The position numbers were made by a program, and so were the translations under genes. From NCBI GenBank assembly GCA_027621555.1, contig JAQCBJ010000004.1:1-64000 (forward strand): a stretch of DNA of 64,000 bases, written 5' to 3'. Below, one piece after another: positions 35,074 to 43,277 of this stretch. Each line of letters starts with the position of its first letter. Position 1 is the first letter of the stretch. The notes under the pieces are model-generated. The model saw only the letters and a list, made by a program, of their open reading frames with translations. It was not told where the DNA came from and did not search any database. Source of the DNA: Bacteroidota bacterium. Lineage in GTDB: Bacteria; Bacteroidota; Bacteroidia; Flavobacteriales_D; Sanyastnellaceae.

Positions 35074-36204
35074 ATGGCGCGCATTGCCTTGAACGGACGA
35101 TTGTTGGTGCCCGGCAAGATGGAAGGAATCGGGAGATTCACCCTCCGCTGCTTGGAGGGTTTGGTCGCGTTGCGCCCCAACGACTCGTTTTTGCTCCTGG
35201 TGGATCGGCCGGACGATGACTTGTTCCATTTGGGACCCAACGTCGAAGTACGTCGAATTCGCATCCCGGCACGCCGACCGTGGCTGATTCGTTGGTGGTT
35301 TGGCCGGCCGATGAGTCGGGTCTTGAAGTCCTGGAAAGCCGATGCATTTGTGTCGTTGGAGGGCCCTGTTGCCACCCAGATGCCATCTGATTTTCCGCAA
35401 TTGTCCGTCATTCACGACTTGAACTTTGAGCACCGGCCAGAGGGTTTGCCTGCCCGATGGGCGAATTACTACACCACGGAATTCCCCAAATACGCGAGGC
35501 GTGCGGACGTTCTCGGAACCGTGTCTGAATTCAGTCGCCGGGACTTGGGACGCACTTACGGGCTGGACGCATCGGCCATCCAGGTGTTTTCCAATGCGGC
35601 CGACGAGTTGTTCCAACCAGCGGCGGATCGGGATGTCGATCGAGCTCAGAAATCGTACGCCGAAGGACGTCCGTATGTTTTGTTCGTCGGTTCGTTGCAC
35701 CCCCGCAAAAACGTGGAGGGACTGCTCGCCGCCTTTGAAATGTATTGCAGGCAGGGTGGTTCATGGGACTTGGTCGTGGTGGGGGTGGCCATGTGGTCCG
35801 AGGCGCTTCCTCGAATGTCCGAGGAGGTCGCGCCGCGCGTGCATTTTGCGGGCCGACTCGATCAAGGCGACCTCGTTCTCGCCGTTTCCGGGGCGCGGGG
35901 CCTTGTGTTTGTGCCTTGGTTTGAAGGGTTTGGGGTTCCTGTGGTGGAAGCCATGGCCTGTGGCGTTCCCGTCATTGCTTCCAACGTCACGTCACTCCCC
36001 GAGGTCTGTGGGGATGCCGCGTTTGCGCTGGTCGACCCTTCGGAGACGTCTTCCATCGCGGCCGAGATGACCCGGTTGGAGTCAGATCCTGAGGCGGCCG
36101 TTGAGGCGGCGGAACGTGGGCTGCGACGTGCCAAGGAATTTTCGTGGTCGGCGACAGCCGCCAAACTGAGCGCCGCTCTGAACCTCATTCTTCCTGAATC
36201 ATGA
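35074..36204 (+). CDS. GT4-family glycosyltransferase
   Basis: A 376-aa GT-B enzyme. The N-terminal half begins MARIALNGRLLVPGKMEGIGR. The C-terminal donor-binding half has VLFVGSLHPRKNVEGLLAAF, then FEGFGVPVVEAMACGVPVIASN, which carries the E-X7-E motif typical of GT4 retaining enzymes. It probably adds a sugar to a lipid-linked polysaccharide made with the divergent wzz/wzy genes. The open frame starts at 34981, but the promoter element and homology indicate ATG 35074. It overlaps rnhB by 4 nt. Confidence 0.9.
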   Translation: MARIALNGRLLVPGKMEGIGRFTLRCLEGLVALRPNDSFLLLVDRPDDDLFHLGPNVEVRRIRIPARRPWLIRWWFGRPMSRVLKSWKADAFVSLEGPVATQMPSDFPQLSVIHDLNFEHRPEGLPARWANYYTTEFPKYARRADVLGTVSEFSRRDLGRTYGLDASAIQVFSNAADELFQPAADRDVDRAQKSYAEGRPYVLFVGSLHPRKNVEGLLAAFEMYCRQGGSWDLVVVGVAMWSEALPRMSEEVAPRVHFAGRLDQGDLVLAVSGARGLVFVPWFEGFGVPVVEAMACGVPVIASNVTSLPEVCGDAAFALVDPSETSSIAAEMTRLESDPEAAVEAAERGLRRAKEFSWSATAAKLSAALNLILPES

Positions 36205-36815
36205 GTGTGAAGCTGATGCCTCAGGTGGTGCGTGGTCGAGTGGAAGCGGGATGCGACGAGGCGGGGCGCGGGTGTTTGGCGGGCCCTGTGGTGGCCGCAG
36301 CGGTGGTCCTCACCCCCAAGGTGGCGAGGTCCCTGCCGCTGAACGACAGCAAACAACTCACAGCGTTGCAGCGGCAGGAGCTCCGGAAGGAAATCGAACA
36401 GAAAGCAGTCACGTGGTGCGTGGCTTTTGTCTCTCCTGAGGACATCGATCGCATGAACATTTTGCAGGCGTCTTTTGAGGCCATGCGCCGAGCGGTGCGC
36501 GGATTGGTCGCACCTCCCGATCATTTGTTGATCGACGGAAACAGGTTTGTCACGTCTCCGGATCTGCCATCTCACACCTGCTTCGTAAAGGGCGATGCCA
36601 AAGTGGCGAGCATTGCGGCGGCCAGCATTTTGGCCAAAACACACCGCGACGAGTACATGCAGGCAGCGGCTGAAACCTATCCTGGATACGGGTGGAAAAC
36701 CAACATGGGGTACCCTACAGTCGCTCATCGAAAGGCCCTTGTCCAACAGGGTCCCACACCCCTTCATCGCAGGACGTTTTCGTGGGCGCCTCCGGCCCCA
36801 ACGCTTTTCGACTAA
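36201..36815 (+). CDS. rnhB: Ribonuclease HII
   Basis: A 204-aa enzyme that cleaves RNA in RNA/DNA hybrids and removes single ribonucleotides from DNA. Catalytic D19 and E20 are in GCDEAGRGCLAGP, another aspartate in LLIDGN, and a further one in AKTHRDEYM; the GYPT block follows. The start ATG overlaps the glycosyltransferase stop in an ATGA junction, so it is cotranslated although the functions are unrelated. Confidence 0.95.
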   Translation: MSVKLMPQVVRGRVEAGCDEAGRGCLAGPVVAAAVVLTPKVARSLPLNDSKQLTALQRQELRKEIEQKAVTWCVAFVSPEDIDRMNILQASFEAMRRAVRGLVAPPDHLLIDGNRFVTSPDLPSHTCFVKGDAKVASIAAASILAKTHRDEYMQAAAETYPGYGWKTNMGYPTVAHRKALVQQGPTPLHRRTFSWAPPAPTLFD

Positions 36816-36890
36816 CCTTCTGATTCGTTGCAGGTTGTGTAATAGTTATACCTCCAGACAAGGGAAGTATGTCAACCCCATGTGAAGCGA

Positions 36891-36945
36891 GGGTGAAATC
36901 TCCGTCCAAATGGCATTTTTGGTGGCGGAATGCGTAATTTCACCC
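36891..36945. repeat. 9-bp inverted repeat with an internal direct repeat upstream of the large surface protein gene
   Basis: GGGTGAAAT at 36891-36899 is repeated inverted as ATTTCACCC at 36937-36945, 37 bases apart. A direct repeat CCGTCCAAA occurs at 36902-36910 and again at 36944-36952. The group lies in the 154-base gap between rnhB and the large surface protein gene. It could be an operator or a leader structure. Confidence 0.4.
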
Positions 36946-36969
36946 GTCCAAAACCTTAATTCCCAACCC

Positions 36970-39900
36970 ATGCGTTTTTCAACTTGGCTCGCCGCGACTT
37001 TCCTCTTCTGGGGCGCTGGCACCGCAATGGCCCAATGCGAGAACCTCTTTTTCTCTGAGGCGGCAGAAGGCTCATCCAACAACAAGTATTTGGAGATTTA
37101 CAACCCCACTTCGGCGGCGGTTGACTTGACAGGCTACGCGTTCCCAAGCGTATCCAATGCTCCCGACAACGGAGTAGGCAACTACGACAACTGGAATGCC
37201 TTTCCTGCAGGCGCCACTGTTGCGGCAGGAGACGTATACATCATCGCACACCCTTCTGCTGATCCCAGCATTGTTGCGGTTGCGGACATGACCTTCACGT
37301 TCCTGTCTAACGGGGATGACGGCTTCATCTTGGTGCAAGGCGACACTGCAAGCTTCGTCCAAATCGACGCTGTCGGCGACTGGAACGGCGATCCTGGAAC
37401 AGGATGGGACGTGGCCGGCGTCGCGGCTGGAACGGCGAACCACACGTTGGTCCGCAAATCCTCTGTGCAGTCGGGCAACGCGGGCGACTGGGTGACCAGC
37501 GCTGGAACCAACGCCGACGACAGCGAGTGGATCGTGTTGGCTTCGGACGACTGGACCAACTTGAATATCCACACATTTGACGGATGTGGCGCAGCGGTTC
37601 TCGGTTGCACCAACCCCAACGCCACGAACTACGACGCTACGGCAACGGAGGACGACGGCAGCTGCCTGTTTGACAACCCTTGCAACGTGGACGGGGTGGT
37701 TGTGGAAGCCAGCAGCTTCCAGTTTGTGCCTGCTGATTTGAGCATCGCCGTAGGCCAAACGGTCGTGTGGTCCAACCTCGGAGGCTCACACAACGCCAAC
37801 GGCGACGTGGACACGCAGACAGGTGCTTCATTTGGCAACCCTGAGGCCTTCTTCTTCAGCCCTGTGATGGGTGACGCTGCTGGTGTGTGCATTGGATCGT
37901 TCACCTTCAACACTCCGGGTGTCTACACGTACGATTGTTCGGTTGGAACGCACGCAGCCCTTGGCATGGTCGGAACCATCACGGTTGGAACGGGTGGCTG
38001 CACCAACGCAGCGTCCGCGAACTACAACCCTGCCGCGGACTACGACGACGGGTCGTGCCTCGCTGTGAGCTTGACCGCCATCGCGGACATCCAACTCGGA
38101 CAAGAAACGGGCCTCTTCACGGACAGCGTGGTGGTCACGTCTGGTGTGGTCACGGGTGTTTTTGGAAGCAACGTGAGCATCCAAGACGGCCAAGGTGCGT
38201 ACAGCGGCTTGTGGCTCTTCTCTCCCGACGTGCCTGTGCAAGTGGGAGACCAAATCGAAGCCACGGGCGCCGTGACGGAGTATTTTGACAAAACCCAAAT
38301 CAGCACCCCTGCGGTCGTCATCCTCAGCCAGGGCAACGCATTGCCAACCGCCGAAGTTCTCACCACGGCGGAAGCCGGAACAGAGCCTTGGGAAGGCGTC
38401 CTCGTGCAAGTCACGGGTGCAGTGACCAACCCAAGCTTGGGATTTGGCGAATGGGCCATGTCGGACGGTTCCGGAGAAATCGGTGCGGACGACGCCGGCT
38501 TTGACGCCATCGGCGCCGGCCTCGTGGGCCTCGGCAACGAGCTTCAGTTGACTGGTGCAGTTGATTTCACGTTCAGCGCCTTCAAGATTCAGCCACGTGA
38601 CGTGGCAGACGTTCTTTTGTACGGTTGCACCGACACCAACGCGGCCAACTACAACGCCTTGGCGACCATCGACGATGGCGGTTGTGTGTACGAAGGCGGC
38701 GAGTGTGGCCTCTTCATCTCGGAATACGCGGAAGGTTCTTCGAACAACAAGTACATGGAGTTGTACAACCCCACGTCTTCGCCCATCTTCTTGGACGAGT
38801 ACACGTTTGGCAACTGCAGCAACGGATGTGATTTTGTCGCGCTCGGAGGGGCATCTTCAATCACCGACAGCGTGGACTTCTGGACGTTCAACTTCCCTGC
38901 GGGATCCCAAATCGCGCCAGGAGGAACGTTCATCGTGGCTCACCCCACATCGGACCCCACCATCTTGGCCGTGGCGGACATGACGTACACCTTCCTCAGC
39001 AACGGAGACGATACGTTTGTTCTCGCCAACATCACAGGGGGGGACACCACTTTTGTCGACGTTATCGGCGAATTCGGTGCTGACCCTGGATCGGGCTTCA
39101 CGGTGGCTGGCGTGCTGAACGCCACGCAGAATGCCACGCTCGTTCGCAAACCAAGCGTTTCGACGGGCAACGGCGGTGACTGGGCGGCAAGCGCGGGCAC
39201 CAACGAGATCGACACCGAGTGGATCATCAACCTCCAGGACGACTGGACCAACCTTGGCGTGCACACCTTCACGGGCGCTTGTGCTGTGGACAACACGGGC
39301 TGCACCGATCCAGGTGCGGTGAACTACGACCCCACCGCCACGGAAGACGATGGTTCATGCATCTTCATCCCAAGCTTGACGATCCAGGAAATCCACAGCA
39401 GCGCATTTGCAGGATCTGTGGTGACTTCCGGTGTTGTGACGGCAGTGTACGCCAACAACAGCGCGCTCGCGGGTCAACCTTCTTACGCCATTCAGAATGG
39501 CACGGGTGCTTACTCCGCGATTTGGGTCATTGGCACCGGTGTTGCCATTGGCGATCAAGTCGAAGTGGCAGGTAGCGTGAGTGAAGTTTATGGCTTGCGC
39601 CAAATTCTCTCAGCCGTTCCAACGGTTCAGTCTTCTGGCAATGCTTTGCCTGCTGCAGAAGTGCTTGCCCCTTCTGCCATTAACGACGAGCAGTGGGAAA
39701 GCGTGTTGGTTCAAATGACCGGTGAAGTGGCCAGCCTGAACGCGACGTACGGCGAATGGCTCTTGAGCGACGGTGTCGGTACGGGAATGGCCGCCGCCCT
39801 CGGTTACAACGCCATCAATGACAGCGTGGACGTGGCAGGCGTGATGACCCCAGTCGTCGAAGCGGGTCGCAACTACCGCGTGACGGGCCCCAACTTCTTC

Positions 39901-40998
39901 AGCTTCAACAACTGGAAGTTGTGCCCACGCGACACGACCGACGTCGTGCGCATCGGCTGCACGGACGCGACGTTCCCCAACTACGACCCGCTCGCTACGG
40001 AAGACGACGGATCTTGCTCGAACGTCTCAGGTTGCACGGATCCTACTGCAGACAACTACGACCCCGCGGCCACTTTGGACGACGGTTCTTGCGTCATTAC
40101 CGGCTGCACGGACCCCACGGCTTTGAACTACAACGCCAACACGACGTTGGAAGACAACACCACGTGCTACTACACGTTGCCTAACATCCTCATCAACGAG
40201 ATTCACTACAACCCTTGCAGCAACCAAGGTGCCGACTTTGACTACGAATTTGTCGAATTGGTGAACGTTGGCGATTTGTCCGCGGACATCTCTGGATACG
40301 AATTCTACAACACGGCAGGTGGTTTGGACCAGCTCGGATTGACCTTCCCAGAAGGAACGTCCATCGGTGCGGGTGAGTTCGTGATCATCGTGGTGTCTGA
40401 CGCAGGCATGACGAACTACGGCGGCAACGGCTACCAAGTGTTCCAGATGGACCAGGGCAACTTCAGCAACTCCGGTGAGGCGTTGTCGTTGCGTGATGCC
40501 TTCGGCAACGTGGTCAACGCGGTGACCTACGCCACGGCTGCTCCTTGGCCGTCTTCGGCACAGGGCATCTTGGGCTTCAACTACATTGACAGCCCCAACG
40601 GCGGTTGCGCGACGTTGGAGTACGTCCCTGAAATTCTGGAAGTATACCTCACGACCCCTGTGGGCAACGGCAACGACTTTGGCGGAAACTGGCAAGCCTC
40701 TTGGGTGGACAACGGTACGCCAGGTGCGGCGAACAGCTCGGCGTTTGGTTGCAACAACCCCAACGCGTGCAACTTCAACGCAAGCGCGATTTTGGGTGAC
40801 GAAAGCCAGTGCACGTTCGATTGCATTGGTTGTACGTACCCCAACGCCGACAACTTCACGTCGGGCGCGACCCAAGACGACGGCTCATGCCAATTCACGA
40901 TTGCCAACCCTTGTCCCTCGGACTTGAACGGCGACGGTTCGACGACCACGGCTGACCTTCTGGTCTTCCTCGTGGACTTCGGAAACACGTGCCTCTGA
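36970..40998 (+). CDS. Large multi-domain surface protein: lamin-tail-like, cupredoxin-like and OB-fold-like modules with nine Cys motifs
   Basis: A 1342-aa secreted protein with a clear signal peptide (cleavage after GTAMA, before QCEN). Modules in order: lamin-tail-like domain (about 22-210); a cupredoxin-like domain (about 235-340) with GSHN and the C-X4-H-X4-M copper-ligand pattern in YDCSVGTHAALGM; an OB-fold-like region (about 365-550); a second lamin-tail-like domain (575-775); a second OB-fold-like region (800-990); a third lamin-tail-like domain (1067-1255). They are joined by nine copies of a motif like GCTDPTADNYDPAATLDDGSC starting near residues 212, 343, 552, 777, 996, 1021, 1045, 1260 and 1287. 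The C-terminus (1313-1342) holds DLNGDGSTTTADLLVFLVDFG, a dockerin/EF-hand-like segment, not a type IX sorting domain. It is followed by a strong terminator. The role is unknown; adhesion or metal binding is inference. Confidence 0.85.
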   Translation: MRFSTWLAATFLFWGAGTAMAQCENLFFSEAAEGSSNNKYLEIYNPTSAAVDLTGYAFPSVSNAPDNGVGNYDNWNAFPAGATVAAGDVYIIAHPSADPSIVAVADMTFTFLSNGDDGFILVQGDTASFVQIDAVGDWNGDPGTGWDVAGVAAGTANHTLVRKSSVQSGNAGDWVTSAGTNADDSEWIVLASDDWTNLNIHTFDGCGAAVLGCTNPNATNYDATATEDDGSCLFDNPCNVDGVVVEASSFQFVPADLSIAVGQTVVWSNLGGSHNANGDVDTQTGASFGNPEAFFFSPVMGDAAGVCIGSFTFNTPGVYTYDCSVGTHAALGMVGTITVGTGGCTNAASANYNPAADYDDGSCLAVSLTAIADIQLGQETGLFTDSVVVTSGVVTGVFGSNVSIQDGQGAYSGLWLFSPDVPVQVGDQIEATGAVTEYFDKTQISTPAVVILSQGNALPTAEVLTTAEAGTEPWEGVLVQVTGAVTNPSLGFGEWAMSDGSGEIGADDAGFDAIGAGLVGLGNELQLTGAVDFTFSAFKIQPRDVADVLLYGCTDTNAANYNALATIDDGGCVYEGGECGLFISEYAEGSSNNKYMELYNPTSSPIFLDEYTFGNCSNGCDFVALGGASSITDSVDFWTFNFPAGSQIAPGGTFIVAHPTSDPTILAVADMTYTFLSNGDDTFVLANITGGDTTFVDVIGEFGADPGSGFTVAGVLNATQNATLVRKPSVSTGNGGDWAASAGTNEIDTEWIINLQDDWTNLGVHTFTGACAVDNTGCTDPGAVNYDPTATEDDGSCIFIPSLTIQEIHSSAFAGSVVTSGVVTAVYANNSALAGQPSYAIQNGTGAYSAIWVIGTGVAIGDQVEVAGSVSEVYGLRQILSAVPTVQSSGNALPAAEVLAPSAINDEQWESVLVQMTGEVASLNATYGEWLLSDGVGTGMAAALGYNAINDSVDVAGVMTPVVEAGRNYRVTGPNFFSFNNWKLCPRDTTDVVRIGCTDATFPNYDPLATEDDGSCSNVSGCTDPTADNYDPAATLDDGSCVITGCTDPTALNYNANTTLEDNTTCYYTLPNILINEIHYNPCSNQGADFDYEFVELVNVGDLSADISGYEFYNTAGGLDQLGLTFPEGTSIGAGEFVIIVVSDAGMTNYGGNGYQVFQMDQGNFSNSGEALSLRDAFGNVVNAVTYATAAPWPSSAQGILGFNYIDSPNGGCATLEYVPEILEVYLTTPVGNGNDFGGNWQASWVDNGTPGAANSSAFGCNNPNACNFNASAILGDESQCTFDCIGCTYPNADNFTSGATQDDGSCQFTIANPCPSDLNGDGSTTTADLLVFLVDFGNTCL

Positions 40999-41026
40999 TC
41001 TCAAAGGGCCACTAACGAACGACGAG

Positions 41027-41054
41027 AAGGGCGCCCATGCGGCGCCCTTTTTTT
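41027..41054 (+). terminator. Rho-independent terminator of the large surface protein gene
   Basis: Stem AAGGGCGCC/GGCGCCCTT with loop CATGC, followed by a run of T. The T-run merges into TATCTTCC, a possible -7 element for the next gene. Confidence 0.88.
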
Positions 41055-41061
41055 ATCTTCC
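41054..41061 (+). promoter_or_regulatory. -7-like element (TATCTTCC) of the Na/Pi symporter-like gene, inside terminator tail
   Basis: TATCTTCC is close to TAnnTTCG and ends 5 nt before ATG 41067. It starts on the last T of the preceding terminator, so transcription of the two genes is separated within a few bases. Confidence 0.35.
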
Positions 41062-41066
41062 CCCCG

Positions 41067-42740
41067 ATGATTTGGATGAAATGGCTGTTGAGTGTGCTGG
41101 GAGGCCTTGGGGTCTTTCTGTTTGGCATGCGAACGTTGAGCGACGCCATTCGACGCGTCTCGGCAACTTCGTTTCGCGAATTTTTGTCCAGCATCACCCA
41201 AAGCACTTGGGTAGGTACGGTGACCGGCATGTTCGTCACGAGCCTGCTTCAATCGAGCTCTGCGGTGACAGTGACGTTGGTGAGTTTGGTGAATGCCGGG
41301 TTGCTGACCATTCGTGAATCCGTTGGTGTCTTGTTTGGCGCCAACATCGGCACCACCATCACGGCTTGGCTCATTGTCCTCTCACTTGGAGGGTTTTCGC
41401 TCAGCGACATGGCGTTGCCCATTGCGGGACTCGCGGTTCCACTCCTTTTGATGGAGCGCCGGTTGCCACGTCAGATTGCCAACATCATGATTGGCTTTGC
41501 CTTGCTCTTCATCGGTCTGGGATTGCTCAAGGGCCAAATGGAAAGCGTCGGAGCTCGCGAACTCTTCACGTCCATCTTCCCGGACGGCAGCGGGGGATTT
41601 GGGCACAACGTGCTTTTCCTGCTTATCGGCGCGGCGTTGACAGCGCTGATCCAATCGTCCTCCGCGGCCACCGCACTGACCTTGGCCGCCATGGTGTCGG
41701 GCTTGATTGGCCTTGAGAGCGCCCTAGCCATGGTGCTCGGGGAAAACATTGGCACAACCTTGACGGCCAACCTTGCCGCGTTTGTGGGCAACCGAGCCGC
41801 GAAGCGGGTGGCACGCATCCATTTTCTGATCAACGCCTTGGGGGCGGTGTGGATGATTGGCCTCATTCCATTCATGGCGGACGTGTTGACCAACATGTTC
41901 TCTGCCGCAGAGACGGAAGATGTGCGAAACGGCTACGCGCTGGCGATGTTCCACACGGCCTTCAACGTGCTGAATGGTCTTGTGATGGGCTTGTTCATCG
42001 ATTCGCTGGTCAAGTTGTCCAAGAAGCTGGTGTGGGTGGAGGATCCGGAAGGGGAGTCGTCCTTTTCCTCCGTAGCCATTCCGGGGCGCATTGTGGACGC
42101 GCGTTTGAGCCTGGAAGAGGTCCAAAACGACTTCCGACGCAGCGCATCCCAACTCAAACGCATGGTTCAAGGGGTGGAAGATCTGTTGGGGATTCTTGAA
42201 TCGGAAGACCACGTGGACGTCATCAACCACATGGTCAAATGGGAAGAACGTACCGACCGCATCGAACAGACCATCAACGCCAAACTTTCCGTCGTAGCTC
42301 AGCAAGAGCTTAGCCCGGAGTTGAGTGGGCGACTTGCAGCGTTGTCGGCGATCAACCCGGATTTTGAACGAGTAGGAGACATGCTCTTGAGCATGGCTTG
42401 GCAGCTCGACGGCAAGGAGCGTGAAGGGGTGTTTTTTATGCCGCGCCAAAGAACCAATGTGCTTCAGATGTTGGGCTTGTTGAAGGAAGCCATTCAAGTG
42501 ATGGACAACCAGCTCAAATCCACGGCGGTGGATTTGGACGCCGTGGCGGAGGTTGAAGGCAAAATCAATGCACTTCGGAAGCAGCTCCGTGACAAGCACC
42601 TGAAGGACGTCGAGAAGGGCAAATACTCCGCTTCAAGCGGCGTCCTGTACGCTGAGTTGATTTCCTCTCTGGAGGAATGTGGCGACCGCATTGCGCACGT
42701 GAGTGCGCAGCTCGCAGGGACGTGGTCCGAGGAGGATTAA
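41067..42740 (+). CDS. Na/Pi cotransporter (NptA-type) with PhoU-like C-terminus
   Basis: A 557-aa inner-membrane protein. Two inverted copies of the Na/Pi signature are seen, QSSSAVTVTLVSLVNAG (about residues 64-80) and QSSSAATALTLAAMV (about 195-210), within eight to nine hydrophobic segments, and GANIGTT/GENIGTT pairs follow each. The C-terminal 200 residues form helices like PhoU (LEEVQNDFRRSASQLKRMV, DFERVGDMLLS). It should move phosphate with sodium, direction unknown. The start is ATG 41067; upstream codons lie in the terminator. Its stop overlaps the stop of the converging lipoprotein gene by 4 nt. Confidence 0.88.
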   Translation: MIWMKWLLSVLGGLGVFLFGMRTLSDAIRRVSATSFREFLSSITQSTWVGTVTGMFVTSLLQSSSAVTVTLVSLVNAGLLTIRESVGVLFGANIGTTITAWLIVLSLGGFSLSDMALPIAGLAVPLLLMERRLPRQIANIMIGFALLFIGLGLLKGQMESVGARELFTSIFPDGSGGFGHNVLFLLIGAALTALIQSSSAATALTLAAMVSGLIGLESALAMVLGENIGTTLTANLAAFVGNRAAKRVARIHFLINALGAVWMIGLIPFMADVLTNMFSAAETEDVRNGYALAMFHTAFNVLNGLVMGLFIDSLVKLSKKLVWVEDPEGESSFSSVAIPGRIVDARLSLEEVQNDFRRSASQLKRMVQGVEDLLGILESEDHVDVINHMVKWEERTDRIEQTINAKLSVVAQQELSPELSGRLAALSAINPDFERVGDMLLSMAWQLDGKEREGVFFMPRQRTNVLQMLGLLKEAIQVMDNQLKSTAVDLDAVAEVEGKINALRKQLRDKHLKDVEKGKYSASSGVLYAELISSLEECGDRIAHVSAQLAGTWSEED

Positions 42741-43231
42741 GGAACGGCCAGCGCGTCGGTCACCGCTTCGTTGCTCGGGTTGAGGTCGCGGTCCCAAAGA
42801 GTCCATGTAAACCGCACGGAGTCGGCCGAGGTTCCCACGAGGTGCCAGGAGGTCAAGGCGAGGTCAATCGTGCCGTCCAAGGCTGGGCTTGACCCGGTGG
42901 GCTCGGCGACGGGGACGCGGTACGCGAAGGGCACCAAGAGGTTGGGGACGTTCCAGGTTTCGTTTTCCCATTCTTGGTATTCTCCCACCAAATTGAAGTG
43001 GTGCTCGCAGGTGGCACAAAACGGAGGAAGCGTGTCGGCTTGCGTCAGCCCAACGTTGCCGTCACCGTCCGTAAATCGAAGTGTGAGCGTGGCCGTGCCA
43101 TCGCTGTGCGTCACAAACCGCTCCACGGCCAAGGTCGGTTCGTCGGGGTACATGGGATCCGGCAAACAACCGAACCAAGCCCAGCACAAGGCCATGACCA
43201 TCGTAGCTGGGAAAATTCTGCGGCGAACCAT
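42737..43231 (-). CDS. Small lipoprotein, unknown function
   Basis: A 164-aa protein with a signal peptide and lipobox WFGC (Cys22), so an outer-membrane or periplasmic lipoprotein. The mature part has the extracellular Ca-binding-like FTDGDGNVG and a CATC cysteine pair. Similar Bacteroidota lipoproteins annotated as hypothetical carry the same FxDxDGDIG-type segment. It is convergent with the Na/Pi gene (4-nt shared end) and divergent from the LuxE-like gene. An exact TAGATTTG element lies 4 nt before the ATG. Confidence 0.78.
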   Translation of the reverse strand: MVRRRIFPATMVMALCWAWFGCLPDPMYPDEPTLAVERFVTHSDGTATLTLRFTDGDGNVGLTQADTLPPFCATCEHHFNLVGEYQEWENETWNVPNLLVPFAYRVPVAEPTGSSPALDGTIDLALTSWHLVGTSADSVRFTWTLWDRDLNPSNEAVTDALAVP

Positions 43232-43235
43232 GACA

Positions 43236-43243
43236 CAAATCTA
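43236..43243 (-). promoter_or_regulatory. -7 type promoter element (TAGATTTG) of the small lipoprotein gene
   Basis: The minus strand reads TAGATTTG, an exact match to TAnnTTTG, ending 4 nt before ATG 43231. Confidence 0.58.
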
Positions 43244-43277
43244 CCGACATGGGCGGAGCTTTCCGAACTTGCCGGTC

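Noticed and set aside
36816-36890. Possible small gene or RNA in the gap after rnhB
   Set aside because: Neither strand shows a convincing frame or a stable structured element apart from the repeat cluster already listed.
37603-40890. Repeated Cys-motif DNA in the large surface gene, considered as a CRISPR-like or tandem repeat array
   Set aside because: The nine copies are protein-level repeats with diverged DNA, irregular spacing and an intact frame, so they are domain linkers.
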